Source: Thermosynechococcaceae cyanobacterium MS004 (lineage in GTDB: Bacteria > Cyanobacteriota > Cyanobacteriia > Thermosynechococcales > Thermosynechococcaceae). Taken from it: DNA of 64,000 nt. How positions within the stretch are numbered: position 1 is the first letter of the stretch; every line of letters begins with the position of its first letter. Below the pieces are notes generated by a model. The model saw only the letters and a program-made list of their open reading frames with translations, made no database searches and had not been told where the DNA came from. Of the stretch, positions 36,503-45,851 are shown in pieces. The stretch is from positions 1-64,000 of the forward strand of contig JAKRSB010000001.1 of NCBI GenBank assembly GCA_022402525.1, read 5' to 3'. Made by a program: the position numbers and the translations under genes.

Positions 36503-39312
36503 CGACGAATAATTTCCCGAAACCAGTCGTCTTCCCAGAGATCTAAAAAATCAGGGTCAGAACTGGCACTCTCGCGATAGCGCGGGTTTAGCTCAATGGC
36601 CTGCTCCAAAAGCTCCAGTCCCTGATCTACATCTCCACTCAATACCTGGCAAACGGCTTTGCTGTAGAAGGTATTGGCGTATTTTGGATTCAGCTCCTGG
36701 GCTTTGTCTAGGCTGGTTATGGCCTCTGGGTAGCGCTCTAGCTTGACTAGGGCATAGCCCCGATGGCTCCAGGCTTTGTGGGAGTCTGGCTTTAACGCCA
36801 CAACTTTATCAAAAGAGGTAAAGGCTTCTTCGTATTTTTCCAGCACTTCCAGGGCTAAGCCTCGATTCAGCCAGGCCACATTGTCCGTTGGCTCAATTTG
36901 GACGGCTTGGTCAAAGGCTTTAAAGGCATCTTCATGGCGCTGGAGCATCCCTAAAATTGCGCCTCGGTTAACCAGGGCTTCGGGGTAGTTTGGATTAATT
37001 TCTAGGGCCTTTTCGTAGGAGTCCATCGCGTCTTCGGGACGCTTCAGACGCTCTAGCACGAGGCCACGATTCAGCCAGGCGATCGCATTTTGGGGCTGCG
37101 CTTTTACCACGCGATTAAAGGCGGCGATCGCCCCATCGTAGCGCTTGAGTTCTTTAAGATACTGGCCGCGCTGAAACCAGATTTCCGCGTCCTCTGGCTT
37201 GAGATCCAGCACTTTGTTGAGGGCGGTAACGGCCTCTTCATAGCGTTTGGCCTCACCCAGAACCACTGCACGCTGGTGCCACAGTTCAGCATTGTCGGGC
37301 TGAAGTTCAAGGGCTTGGTCATAGGCGGCGATCGCTTCATCCACTTGGCCTTGCGCGCGCGCGATTTCCGCCTGGGCAAGATACTCAGAGACATCGGCAA
37401 ACAGTTTGGGCTGATTCTCCTTCAGCCGATCTAGGGTTTCGGTGAGGGATTGAATCTGGTTACTGAGGTCTTGCAGGGCAGCTTGGGCAATTTCTGCCGG
37501 GGTCAGCGCCTCAAGCTGCTGCACAATTCGGCTTTTTTCCGCCTCCGCCTCGATGGCGAGGGTATCAAGCGCTTGGGTGGTGTTAGACCGGAGCGCCTCA
37601 AGGCTGTGCAGCGTCTCTTGCTGAGCCGTCGTGAGGGAAGTCTTGAAGGAATCGAGCTGAGCCGTCACTTCTAGGGCAATCTGCTGTAGCTCTTCCTGGG
37701 TTTTTGCTTTTCGGCTGTCGAGGTCTGTTTCTAGGGACTGGAGTCGGTCGTGGATTTGGAGTCCCACCCCGCTGAGATCTTGCAAGGCTTGGGCCTGCCG
37801 GGTAGACAGCTCCGTCTGCCACTGGGTTAGGGCAGAAGTGGAAGCCAGCTCAACGGTTTTGACCTGCTGAAGACTTTGTTCTTTAGCCGTGGCGAGGGTC
37901 GAGCGCAGCGCCTGGAGTTCCTGCTGAAATTCGGCTTGAGCTTTGCTCGCGGCCTTCAACTGCGCCTGGGTTTGAGCACTGGCCGTTCCCCGCAGCGTTT
38001 CAACTTCGGATTGAAATTCCTTTTGGGCAATCTGAATCTGCTGGAACTGCTGCTGGGCTTCGGCACTCAGGCGCTCCTGTAAGGTAGTGAGCTGGTTAGA
38101 TAAATCTATCCCCACCCGCTTTAGGCCGTCGACGACCTCGGCTTGAACCTTTTCCACCTTATGTTTGGCCTGGGTTTCTAGGGTATTGAGCTGGGGCATA
38201 AACCCTGCTTCTAGCTGTCGTAGCGCACCCAAAATGCTGTCCCACTGGCTCTTGGCTGCATCCTGGAGGCTGACTAGCTGGGTTACGTAGTCTACCTTGG
38301 CTGTGGCGCAGTCCTGGAGCAGGGCATCTTTTTGAGCCGTGACTTCAGCTTTGAGGGTAGACAACTGCGGTGCAAAGTCGGCGCTTAGGGTTTCCAGACT
38401 TTGAAAAATGCGGCTGCGATGCTGGTCAGCAGCCTCTTGGAGCTGGGTGAGCTGCGCCACAAAGCTTTCTTCTCGCTGATGGAGCTGATGGAGTACCCGC
38501 TGAGCTTCGGTCTGGGCGTCGGCGTCTAGGCTGCTGAGTTTTGCGCCAAACCCAGACTGAAGCGTCTGAAGCTGGGCGATCGCTGTGTCTTGCTTTTGGC
38601 TTAAATCCTCCGTAAGCTGCTGAATTTCTTGGATATATTCCGTTTCAAGGCCAGAGAGCGCTTGCTGAGTTTGTTCCAGCTCGGTCTGTACCAGCCCTAA
38701 GCTCTGCTGCTGCTTGCGGGAAAATTCATTCACCAACTGAGCGATCGCTGTCTGCTGATGGGTCACGCTATTGCGAAACTCTAAAGATCCCGCCGTGAGT
38801 TCACCCTTCAAACTATCGGCCTGGTGGAAGACCTGATCCACCTGTTCGCTGGCCTGCTTAACCTGGGCTTTAAGGTTCTGTACTTCCTGGAGATGAGACT
38901 GTACCACTTCACCCACCTCCCGGATCACCGCCCGCCGCAAAAGCCACAGCATGGCGATCGCAGCGGCCAAGATTAGCCCCAAAATGACTAGAAAGACCGT
39001 AAACAAAAAGGTCGTCTGCTTAAACTGGCGTTCCGCCTCACTCTTAACCTGGGACTGAATCTCACGCTCCTGCTGGAACTGCTTCAGTAAGTTTTGTAAT
39101 TCTTGGCGATCGGGAACTGCCTTTGAAGGCGCAGGTGCAGGCACCACAGTTGAGGGGGCTGCGCTTGGCCGATTCACCGGCACCGTCTGTGCTTGGGAGG
39201 CTCCAGCTCCCAGCGTTAAGAGCGCCCACAGCAGTCCACCCTGAACCATCTGGCTTATGGGCCTCTGACTCAGGAGCAGTTGGACTTGGCGCTGATCGCG
39301 ATTTTTCATCAT
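36499..39312 (-). CDS. Membrane-anchored coiled-coil protein with C-terminal TPR array
   Basis: 937 aa. An N-terminal hydrophobic stretch (GGLLWALLTLGAGASQAQ, likely signal peptide), a Pro/Ala-rich linker and a strong transmembrane helix (about 100-123, LFTVFLVILGLILAAAIAML) lead to ~500 residues of heptad-rich, Gln/Leu/Ala-rich coiled coil. The final ~290 residues are about eight tetratricopeptide repeats (AIAAYDQALELQPDNAELWHQ type). The plan suggests a structural or scaffolding protein at an envelope membrane. Two ATGs in tandem begin it. Function not known. Confidence 0.85.
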   Translation of the reverse strand: MMKNRDQRQVQLLLSQRPISQMVQGGLLWALLTLGAGASQAQTVPVNRPSAAPSTVVPAPAPSKAVPDRQELQNLLKQFQQEREIQSQVKSEAERQFKQTTFLFTVFLVILGLILAAAIAMLWLLRRAVIREVGEVVQSHLQEVQNLKAQVKQASEQVDQVFHQADSLKGELTAGSLEFRNSVTHQQTAIAQLVNEFSRKQQQSLGLVQTELEQTQQALSGLETEYIQEIQQLTEDLSQKQDTAIAQLQTLQSGFGAKLSSLDADAQTEAQRVLHQLHQREESFVAQLTQLQEAADQHRSRIFQSLETLSADFAPQLSTLKAEVTAQKDALLQDCATAKVDYVTQLVSLQDAAKSQWDSILGALRQLEAGFMPQLNTLETQAKHKVEKVQAEVVDGLKRVGIDLSNQLTTLQERLSAEAQQQFQQIQIAQKEFQSEVETLRGTASAQTQAQLKAASKAQAEFQQELQALRSTLATAKEQSLQQVKTVELASTSALTQWQTELSTRQAQALQDLSGVGLQIHDRLQSLETDLDSRKAKTQEELQQIALEVTAQLDSFKTSLTTAQQETLHSLEALRSNTTQALDTLAIEAEAEKSRIVQQLEALTPAEIAQAALQDLSNQIQSLTETLDRLKENQPKLFADVSEYLAQAEIARAQGQVDEAIAAYDQALELQPDNAELWHQRAVVLGEAKRYEEAVTALNKVLDLKPEDAEIWFQRGQYLKELKRYDGAIAAFNRVVKAQPQNAIAWLNRGLVLERLKRPEDAMDSYEKALEINPNYPEALVNRGAILGMLQRHEDAFKAFDQAVQIEPTDNVAWLNRGLALEVLEKYEEAFTSFDKVVALKPDSHKAWSHRGYALVKLERYPEAITSLDKAQELNPKYANTFYSKAVCQVLSGDVDQGLELLEQAIELNPRYRESASSDPDFLDLWEDDWFREIIRR

Positions 39313-39616
39313 CTGGAGTCAAACCGTTAGGGCTGGCGAGGCGAACGACGAGGGGAGAAGGCAAACCCCACAAAGCTCATCGAGAATAACCCGATCAGGA
39401 ATAAACTGATCGCAAATAAATAATAAATAGGCGATGAAGCCACGGACGTTACCGCCTATTCTCGCAAAGTTTCTTAGAATTAGAGCACCCGCGCCAAAGT
39501 TTTGACCCGTAGAAGTCACGACTAAGAAGCCATGACCCAGAAGTCATGATCAGGAAGCCGCTACCCTTGCCTCAGCGCGATCGCATTCTTTCCTCTCCAC
39601 TCGCCATCAAGATACG

Positions 39617-39686
39617 CCCATTGCGTTATACCCATTGCGTTATACCCATTGCGTTATACCCATTGCGTCGTACCCATTGCGCAATG
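39617..39686. repeat. 14-nt x5 tandem repeat upstream of a start codon
   Basis: Units of CCCATTGCGTTATA (three perfect, then CCCATTGCGTCGTA and CCCATTGCGCAATG) in the 399-bp gap 39313-39711. The array ends 26 bp before the ATG of the DUF3122 gene, so it lies in its leader or promoter. Nothing else is visible in this gap. Confidence 0.97.
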
Positions 39687-39711
39687 AACCCTGAGTCATG
39701 AACATTACGCC

Positions 39712-40350
39712 ATGAACTGGACGATTCTTAAAGTTTGCTGCCAAAGCGTTATGCTGCTGTGCCTATTGCTGCTGGGCTTAGCTTGGTCTAGTCTCTCTAC
39801 ACCCGCTGCGCTGGCCAACGTGACCCAACATATCGAAGCACCTGGCCAGAGCTTGATTAAGGCTAGACAAACCCTGCAAGACCAAACCGGACACCCTTGG
39901 CAGATTATTGCCTTTCGGCAACGATACCCAGATCGCCAGGACGACTTTTACCTGCGTCTTGTCGGATTTCCGGGCGTCAAATCCGTAGATCGCCAACAAT
40001 CGCTCATGCTTTCTGCCGCATCAGGTGTTTCCTTCTCTGCAATCCCGGATTCGGGCACATCTACCCTAAATCAGATTTCTACAGAGCCCCATGTCGTGCA
40101 ATATAACTTACAGCCTGTGATTGAAAAGCTGACACCCAACTCAGATTGGACGCTAACGATTCCCCTTCAGCATCACTCCTCTGAATCAGACTTGATTGGC
40201 CCTTCAATGGGAAGGTCAATGAAAAAGCCAATGGAAAAGTCAATGGAGGAGCCATTTATCAATAAACGTATGACTGAGGCCCATCAGTCAGCCATTCTCA
40301 ACGTTCCTGGCTACTTGATTCAAGAGTGGCAAATGGCGGCTCAGCACTGA
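39712..40350 (+). CDS. DUF3122-type exported protein
   Basis: 212 aa. A clear signal peptide (hydrophobic core about 10-35, then STPAALA) precedes the domain with WQIIAFRQRYPDRQDDFYLRLVGFPG, matching the cyanobacterial DUF3122 family of unknown role. Residues ~163-180 are a four-unit Met repeat (MGRS, MKKP, MEKS, MEEP) from a 12-nt tandem repeat absent from the core domain. It precedes the lipid kinase by 38 bp and may share its transcript. Confidence 0.82.
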   Translation: MNWTILKVCCQSVMLLCLLLLGLAWSSLSTPAALANVTQHIEAPGQSLIKARQTLQDQTGHPWQIIAFRQRYPDRQDDFYLRLVGFPGVKSVDRQQSLMLSAASGVSFSAIPDSGTSTLNQISTEPHVVQYNLQPVIEKLTPNSDWTLTIPLQHHSSESDLIGPSMGRSMKKPMEKSMEEPFINKRMTEAHQSAILNVPGYLIQEWQMAAQH

Positions 40351-40388
40351 TAAACGGCACCCATCAAAATCCTTTTTGATTAATCCCC

Positions 40389-41357
40389 ATGACACGTTCT
40401 GCTTGCCTAGTTTTTAATCCCGTTGCTGGTCAAGGGGATGCCGATCAAGACCTCGCCACAATTCGAGGGTTTCTTGAGCCTGAAATCACGCTAGATATTA
40501 AAATTACAACCCCAGAGGTTGATGCAGGCGAGCTAGCTCAGACTGCGATTAAAGAAGGGGCAGAGGCCATTCTTGCCTCCGGCGGAGACGGGACGCTCTC
40601 TGCCGCAGCGGAAGCTCTAGTAGGCACCAAAATTCCCCTAGGCATTATTTCACGAGGGACAGCCAATGCCTTTGCGAATGCTCTAGGACTTCCTGATTCG
40701 ATTGAAGATGCCTGTCAGGCTATTTTAGGTGGACAGACCAAGGTTGTAGATGCGGCATCCTGCAATGGCAAACCCATGGTGCTGCTGGCTGGCATTGGCT
40801 TTGAAGCAGAAACCGTAGATCTTGCCGATCGCGACACCAAGAAGCGTCTGGGTATTTTGGCCTATGTCTTATCGGGGCTCAAACAGCTCCGGGAACTGGA
40901 ATCCTTTGATGCCGAAATTGAAACGGACGAGCAGGTCATTAAGGTTACGGCTGCGGCCATTACGATCGCCAATGCAGCTCCAGCGACTTCAGTGCTTGCC
41001 CAAGGGCCAGCGGGTGTGATCTATGACGACGGGCTGCTGGATGTGACCATTGTGGCCCCTGAGAATGCACCCGGGGCGATCGCGGCATCCCTTCACCTTT
41101 TACAGTCTGCGTTGATGGGCAATGCAGCGGATCGAGACGATATTGGCTACTTAAGGGCAAAACGGGTCAAAGTCACCACCACACCGCCCCAAAAAGTTGC
41201 GTTAGATGGTGAAATTATTGGCACAACCCCCATTGAGGTGGAATGTATTCCGCAAAGTTTGACCGTGTTTTTCCCTGGATCTCCAGAACCCACGCTCGTG
41301 GAAAAACTAGAGGGTTTGCCTAACCTAGTGGTCGAAAATAAAGCAGCAACGGATTAA
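40389..41357 (+). CDS. YegS/BmrU-type lipid (diacylglycerol) kinase
   Basis: 322 aa. The DAGK catalytic domain shows NPVAGQG near the N-terminus, the nucleotide site SGGDGTLSAAAEAL and LPLGIISRGTANAFA-like GTANAFANALG. The C-terminal beta-domain ends with the conserved VALDGEIIGTTPIEVECIP stretch. Members phosphorylate diacylglycerol or related lipids. No membrane helix, so peripheral. ATG at 40389, 38 bp after the DUF3122 gene. Confidence 0.9.
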   Translation: MTRSACLVFNPVAGQGDADQDLATIRGFLEPEITLDIKITTPEVDAGELAQTAIKEGAEAILASGGDGTLSAAAEALVGTKIPLGIISRGTANAFANALGLPDSIEDACQAILGGQTKVVDAASCNGKPMVLLAGIGFEAETVDLADRDTKKRLGILAYVLSGLKQLRELESFDAEIETDEQVIKVTAAAITIANAAPATSVLAQGPAGVIYDDGLLDVTIVAPENAPGAIAASLHLLQSALMGNAADRDDIGYLRAKRVKVTTTPPQKVALDGEIIGTTPIEVECIPQSLTVFFPGSPEPTLVEKLEGLPNLVVENKAATD

Positions 41358-41442
41358 TGAATTTATTGCACTGCATTCTAATTCACAAGCAAACTCAATT
41401 CACAAGCAAATTCATCCGCTCCACTTAAGTCCTGTCGATTTC

Positions 41443-42591
41443 TCAGCGCTTAAACTTTTTGAGTTCGGCCAGCATGGCTTGATACGCCTTCGTCTTGCCC
41501 TGTTTTTTGTAAAGCTCCGCTGCTTTTTGATAGCTGGCGATCGCCTCTTCCCGGCTACCGCTGCGGAAGTAGGCATACCCACGGTTTTGGTATCCTTCCG
41601 CAGAATTGGGGTTGATCTGAACCACCTGGTTAAAGTCCACAGCCGCCGAGAGATAGTCCCGCATCAGCATATAGAGATAACCCCGCTCGTCGTATAGGTC
41701 AATATTATTGGGGTCAAGACGAATGGCCTGGTCCATAGAGGCGATCGCACCGGCAAAGTCCCCCTGACGTTTCCTAAAATTAGACTGCGCCAGTAGATTA
41801 TCCACGAGGGGTCGGTTGACGGGCGGCAGGCTAACGGGCGGTGGGCTAACGGGGGGTTGGGCTGGGATAACGGTTGAAGGGGCGATCTCTAGCTGGTTTT
41901 TGGGGACTAGGGTAAACAGTGCGGTGACTGGAATGCCCAGATTCACGCCAGATTTAATATAGATTTTGGCGTTGAGTTGCTCATCCTGAAGCTGTGCTTG
42001 TGCATCGGCGCGCCCATGAATCCCCACAAGGGCACCATTGCTGTTCAATACTGGGCCACCACTCATCCCAGGCAGGGTTGTATTGGTATAAACCAGCCCA
42101 TAGCCATCTCTAAAAGGACGCTTGGCCTGAGCCGTCAGGGTACCCGTCGTGAAGCTATAGATCGACTCCGTTAGCGCTGCGGTCTGAGCTGGAAAGCCCG
42201 CTACAAATATTGAGGCACTTTCTCGGAGCTTACTAGGGTCGCCGATTGTCGCTGTTTTGTAGGTGTTGCTGCTAGAAAACTGGGCGATCGCTATATCGGC
42301 TTCTGGGTGGCGCTTAATGCTGCTGGCCTTGAGCAGATAGCGTTGGCCATCGACCCCGTACACCTCGTAGGAGTCCTGGGATGCTAGTACATGGGCGGCG
42401 GTGAGAACGGTGTAGGTATTGCCCTCTTTGCGAATTAAAACGCCAGATCCAGAGGACGATGCGCCTTTGATTCGTACCGTCAGCGCCTTGGCAATATCGT
42501 TGACCTCATCATTGCTCAGGGCGATCGCGCTATGGACAAAGCTTAAGGAGGCACTCATGCCGACCCATAGAACTAGAAAAAGCTTGCGCAT
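41443..42591 (-). CDS. Exported trypsin-like serine protease with TPRs
   Basis: 382 aa. A signal peptide (1-~25) is followed by a trypsin-fold S1C-type domain with the full triad H67 (LTAAHVLA), D99 (EADIAIAQ) and S177 (GMSGGPV). A Pro-rich linker of repeated PPVS units precedes about three TPRs (about 275-365). No PDZ domain, unlike HtrA/DegP. Likely periplasmic protease with protein-interaction repeats. Divergent from the pseudopilin gene. Confidence 0.88.
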   Translation of the reverse strand: MRKLFLVLWVGMSASLSFVHSAIALSNDEVNDIAKALTVRIKGASSSGSGVLIRKEGNTYTVLTAAHVLASQDSYEVYGVDGQRYLLKASSIKRHPEADIAIAQFSSSNTYKTATIGDPSKLRESASIFVAGFPAQTAALTESIYSFTTGTLTAQAKRPFRDGYGLVYTNTTLPGMSGGPVLNSNGALVGIHGRADAQAQLQDEQLNAKIYIKSGVNLGIPVTALFTLVPKNQLEIAPSTVIPAQPPVSPPPVSLPPVNRPLVDNLLAQSNFRKRQGDFAGAIASMDQAIRLDPNNIDLYDERGYLYMLMRDYLSAAVDFNQVVQINPNSAEGYQNRGYAYFRSGSREEAIASYQKAAELYKKQGKTKAYQAMLAELKKFKR

Positions 42592-42848
42592 TGATTTTTC
42601 AAGACTCCCAACGCTCTAGTAAATTTAGTGAGTAAATTTAGGTTTAACCCTACAACTCAGATCCCATCGAGTAAAGATCCCGTCAAGGAAAGATTCCGTC
42701 AAGTCAAGATCTCATTGAGTAACCCTTTGTTCTGATGCTCAGCAATGGGCTGTCTTGAGAAAGCGGACAATAGACAAGGATAGACAAGGATCAGGTTTCG
42801 TCTAAACTGCTGTAGGGCAGCCCCAGATATCAGGATAGCTTTAGGGTG

Positions 42849-43478
42849 ATGTGTATTGTCCAAGGTTCTCGATCACAAAATCTGAGATCAAAAGATCGAT
42901 CATTCAGCACTCAATCATTCGGCACTCAATGGCGATGCTTTCGCTCACTTGCGGCCTATCGTTCAATCCAGTCCCAGGACAGTTGCCAAACTGGTTTTAC
43001 CCTGATTGAAGCTTTGGTCGTTGTTCTAGGAATCGGCATTGTGGCCGCGATCAGCGCCCCTAGCTTTCTCTCTTGGCTCAATGCAAGGCGGGTCGAGCGC
43101 GCCCTAGTCGAGATTGAAGCAGCGCTCCAGGAAACCCAGTCAGAGGCAATCAAGCGCAGTAAAAACTGCAGGCTTACAATTCCTCCTCCAAACGCAACGG
43201 GAACCAATGCGGTGCTTACGGGTGACTGCCTAGTGAGCGGCGATCGCACCCTGCAAGATGTGCTGCTCACCCACACCACCAACCCGACCACCACCTGGGA
43301 CATTACCTTCGACTTTAAGGGGCGCAATACTAACCCGCCGAACGTCGGTGGCATTATTGCTGTTTCAAGCGCGGATGGGAGCGCCAGCATTCAGCCAAGA
43401 TGCATTCAAATCTCCTCTGGCATTGGTCTGCGTCGTGCCGGAAAATATAATCCACTCACGAGTCAATGTACGCCTTAA
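42849..43478 (+). CDS. Type IV pseudopilin, GspH/FimT-like
   Basis: 209 aa from the ATG (a GTG immediately precedes it). The prepilin signature is clear: cleavage after G49 in QTG|FTLIEALVVV with E at mature position 5, a hydrophobic helix, and a GspH-like C-terminal domain with paired cysteines. The ~49-residue leader is unusually long and includes a 15-nt duplication (CATTCAGCACTCAAT, CATTCGGCACTCAAT, nt 42900-42929), so the leader seems to have grown by repeat expansion. It would be a minor pilin of type IV pili. Its stop lies in a 14-nt tandem repeat. Confidence 0.85.
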   Translation: MCIVQGSRSQNLRSKDRSFSTQSFGTQWRCFRSLAAYRSIQSQDSCQTGFTLIEALVVVLGIGIVAAISAPSFLSWLNARRVERALVEIEAALQETQSEAIKRSKNCRLTIPPPNATGTNAVLTGDCLVSGDRTLQDVLLTHTTNPTTTWDITFDFKGRNTNPPNVGGIIAVSSADGSASIQPRCIQISSGIGLRRAGKYNPLTSQCTP

Positions 43479-43512
43479 AAGACACCCCTTAAAAGCTACC
43501 CGTTAAGAGTTC
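43471..43512. repeat. 14-nt x3 tandem repeat carrying the pseudopilin stop codon
   Basis: Units CGCCTTAAAAGACA, CCCCTTAAAAGCTA and CCCGTTAAGAGTTC. TAA at 43476, 43490 and 43504 occupies all three frames. The array ends 3 bp before the stop of the convergent RNase HII gene. Confidence 0.95.
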
Positions 43513-43514
43513 AT

Positions 43515-44126
43515 CTAGCTCTCAAACCCTATTCCCTTTAGCTTTAGGACGCGCTGGCAGGGGGCAAAAGAGAGACGGTGCTGGGAGCAGGGGCCTAACT
43601 CGTGCAGAGCCTGCTGATGGAGGCGACTCCCATAGCCTTTGTGAGATGCAATGCCATATCCTGGATACCGCCGATCTAGACGCACCATCAGGCGATCGCG
43701 CCAGACCTTTGCCATGATGCTGGCCGCCGCGATCGCAGGGTTGAGGCGATCGCCCTGAATTAGGGTTTGCTGCTCCATCGTTAGGTGTGGAATGCGCTGA
43801 TTGCCGTCCACCCAGCAAAAGCTTGGCTGAGGGACAAGGCGCTCCACCGCTCGACGCATTGCCAGTAAGCTAGCCTGGAGAATATTAATGCGATCAATCG
43901 TGCGAGCAGAAGCCCAGCCAATTCGATAATCGATGGCGTGAAGTTTAATGATTTCATACAAAAGGTCGCGCTGACGGGGTCGAAGCTGTTTACTATCTTT
44001 AACACCTTCCTGAATGAGCTGCGCCGCACCCCTAGGAGACAAAATCACCGCCGCCGCTACAACAGGGCCAAACAAAGCCCCACGGCCCACTTCATCCACC
44101 CCCGCTGTCAACGGTTCAGTCCCCAT
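43515..44126 (-). CDS. rnhB: Ribonuclease HII
   Basis: 203 aa. The N-terminal signature GVDEVGRGALFGPVVAAAVIL carries the catalytic Asp-Glu pair (D11, E12); further acids follow in CWVDGNQRIP and the IAAASIMAKVWRD block. It cuts the RNA strand at ribonucleotides in DNA. ATG at 44126 is preferred over an upstream GTG at 44144 because the family begins close to the DEVGRG motif. Divergent from the TerB-like gene. Confidence 0.93.
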   Translation of the reverse strand: MGTEPLTAGVDEVGRGALFGPVVAAAVILSPRGAAQLIQEGVKDSKQLRPRQRDLLYEIIKLHAIDYRIGWASARTIDRINILQASLLAMRRAVERLVPQPSFCWVDGNQRIPHLTMEQQTLIQGDRLNPAIAAASIMAKVWRDRLMVRLDRRYPGYGIASHKGYGSRLHQQALHELGPCSQHRLSFAPCQRVLKLKGIGFES

Positions 44127-44232
44127 CTTTTTAAGCCCGTCCACCGCAATTCTGCCCAGATTTGCCTACCCAGATTTATTTGCCCAGATTTGCTTATCTA
44201 GACTTGACCTCTACCATCGGAGACTTTTAATC

Positions 44233-44643
44233 ATGACCGCCAGCACCAAAGATCTATTCAAAATCCTTGTCGGTGCCGCTTGGCTAGACGGTAAGATCCA
44301 GCCTGAAGAACAAGCCTATCTTCAGCGCATTGCTGTCCAAAAGGGGTTGAGCGAAGATCCAGAGCTTCAGCTTTGGGTGAACGGCAGCAAATCAATCTCC
44401 TCGGAAGACTGCTTTCGCTGGGTTTCTGAGTACCTAGGTCAAAACCCCGCCCCAGAAGACGGTCAACAACTGCTTGAAGAACTGAGTGGGCTAATCTACA
44501 GCGATAGCGAAGTTGACAGCAAAGAAGCCGAACTGCTAATGCACTTCCAGCAGGTAGAAGAAGCTGGAGCGCCTAGAGCGGCCAGCCCAGAATCCGTGAT
44601 TAATGCAATCAAGACCCTATACAAACGATGGGTTAAAGATTAG
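44233..44643 (+). CDS. TerB-like (tellurite-resistance family) protein
   Basis: 136 aa, all helical, with the TerB-type pattern LFKILVGAAWLDGKIQPEEQAYLQRIA and the second acid motif SGLIYSDSEVDSKEAELL. These acidic helix loops resemble metal-binding sites in TerB. A longer upstream frame is rejected: GGAG at 44219-44222 places the start at ATG 44233. Tellurite resistance itself should not be assumed, as cyanobacterial members are stand-alone. Confidence 0.82.
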   Translation: MTASTKDLFKILVGAAWLDGKIQPEEQAYLQRIAVQKGLSEDPELQLWVNGSKSISSEDCFRWVSEYLGQNPAPEDGQQLLEELSGLIYSDSEVDSKEAELLMHFQQVEEAGAPRAASPESVINAIKTLYKRWVKD

Positions 44644-44744
44644 CGGTAAGGCCGTCGTGACTGTCTATCTTGCTCGCCTATCGTGGCCGACTATCTTGGC
44701 CACCCATCTCCATTACCCATCTCAGCCACAGTAAGAACGAGCGA

Positions 44745-45374
44745 TTAACGAGTCCTCATTTCTGTATTAGGCGGACGCTGACTCGACACAAAGCTTGGCT
44801 GCTGGCGCTGTGCCGCATACATTGCCCGCAAAACCAGTGCGGGGTCAACCAGTTTGCCCGCATACCGCAGCGTCCAGTGGAGATGTGGTCCCGTCGTGCG
44901 CCCTGTCATGCCCACCCGACCAATGCGATCGCCCGCCTGAATCGTCTGACCCTCATAGATTTTGACCGTTTCACCATCGCTTACAAAGCGACCCTGGGCA
45001 TCGCGCCCCACGGAGCCCAGCATATGGCAATACACATGCACCCATGACCCGGACTGCACACGCACCGAAGTCCCGCAGGCCGTATTGTCCGAAACCTCAA
45101 TTACTCGACCTGCCCACCAGCCACGGATATAGCTTCCCACCGGAGCAGCAAAATCTAGACCGCTATGAAACTCGGTTGAATAGCCCCCCGTCGGCGAAAT
45201 CCGATAGCCAAAGGGAGAGGTATAGCCCTGAAAGTTTTCTACAGGGAAGGAGCCGTTGCGCCAAATATCTGACCCAGGCTGGGCGTTTTCTTCAAAGGCT
45301 GCTCCCCCCTGCATGGTTAACCCTAGAGAGAGCAAGCTTACTATCAGTAAAGATATCCAGCGGCGTCGTTTCAT
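44745..45374 (-). CDS. M23-family cell-wall metallopeptidase
   Basis: 209 aa. A signal peptide (1-~27) precedes a LytM/M23 domain with HSGLDFAAPVG (zinc His and Asp) and GPHLHW (catalytic and zinc His). It would cut peptidoglycan cross-links or act as a morphogenesis factor in the periplasm. Two extra cysteines (CGTS, CHML) may form a disulphide. ATG at 45374. Confidence 0.88.
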   Translation of the reverse strand: MKRRRWISLLIVSLLSLGLTMQGGAAFEENAQPGSDIWRNGSFPVENFQGYTSPFGYRISPTGGYSTEFHSGLDFAAPVGSYIRGWWAGRVIEVSDNTACGTSVRVQSGSWVHVYCHMLGSVGRDAQGRFVSDGETVKIYEGQTIQAGDRIGRVGMTGRTTGPHLHWTLRYAGKLVDPALVLRAMYAAQRQQPSFVSSQRPPNTEMRTR

Positions 45375-45749
45375 GAAAAACTCCTCAACAATTCAGGTCG
45401 CTACTCAGTTCAGGTCGTTGCTCAATTCTTAAATCCTTCAATATTAAAGACTTTCAAATCAAAGACTTTCAATATTAAAGATCAAATATCTAGACACCAG
45501 CCACCCCAACCAAGGTGCAGCAAGGATTCAATCATGACGGGCATGAGTTCCCTTATATCGATCATCGAGAGGTCTGTCAAGCCTTCTTGAGACTTAAAAT
45601 TTTTTGACTGTAGGGATGAATTGATTTTTGATGTCGTCTCTTTGCTCCCTGCTATCAGGATGCACCAAGCAAGCAGTAAGTCTGACATCTGTAGAGATAA
45701 ATGCAGAGATAAAACTCAGGAGCACAAAGCAGAAATAAATCCGAGCCAT
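45375..45749. other. AT-rich intergenic region, no gene
   Basis: Separates the M23 peptidase (minus) from the psbA terminator. It contains direct repeats (CAGTTCAGGTCG-type near 45395-45418; AATATTAAAGACTTTCAA-type at 45440-45480). A 68-codon frame at 45482-45688 (minus) is not supported. Confidence 0.5.
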
Positions 45750-45787
45750 AAAAAAACGCTGCCTGAAGAGATTCAGACAGCGCTTTT
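45750..45787 (-). terminator. Rho-independent terminator of psbA
   Basis: Read on the minus strand: a GC-rich stem GCGCTGTCTGAA pairing with TTCAGGCAGCG, loop TCTC, followed by seven T. It lies 64 bp after the psbA stop. Confidence 0.9.
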
Positions 45788-45851
45788 ACCGCTCAAATGA
45801 GAAGCTAAAGGCTTAGAAATGAGGATTAGAAATGAGGCCTAGCTAACCATA

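Noticed and set aside
39617-39686. CRISPR-like array
   Set aside because: Units are 14 nt, contiguous, without spacers, and no cas genes are nearby; it is a tandem repeat.
45482-45688. 68-codon minus-strand frame between the M23 peptidase and psbA
   Set aside because: No ribosome site or conserved features; AT-rich spacer with direct repeats.
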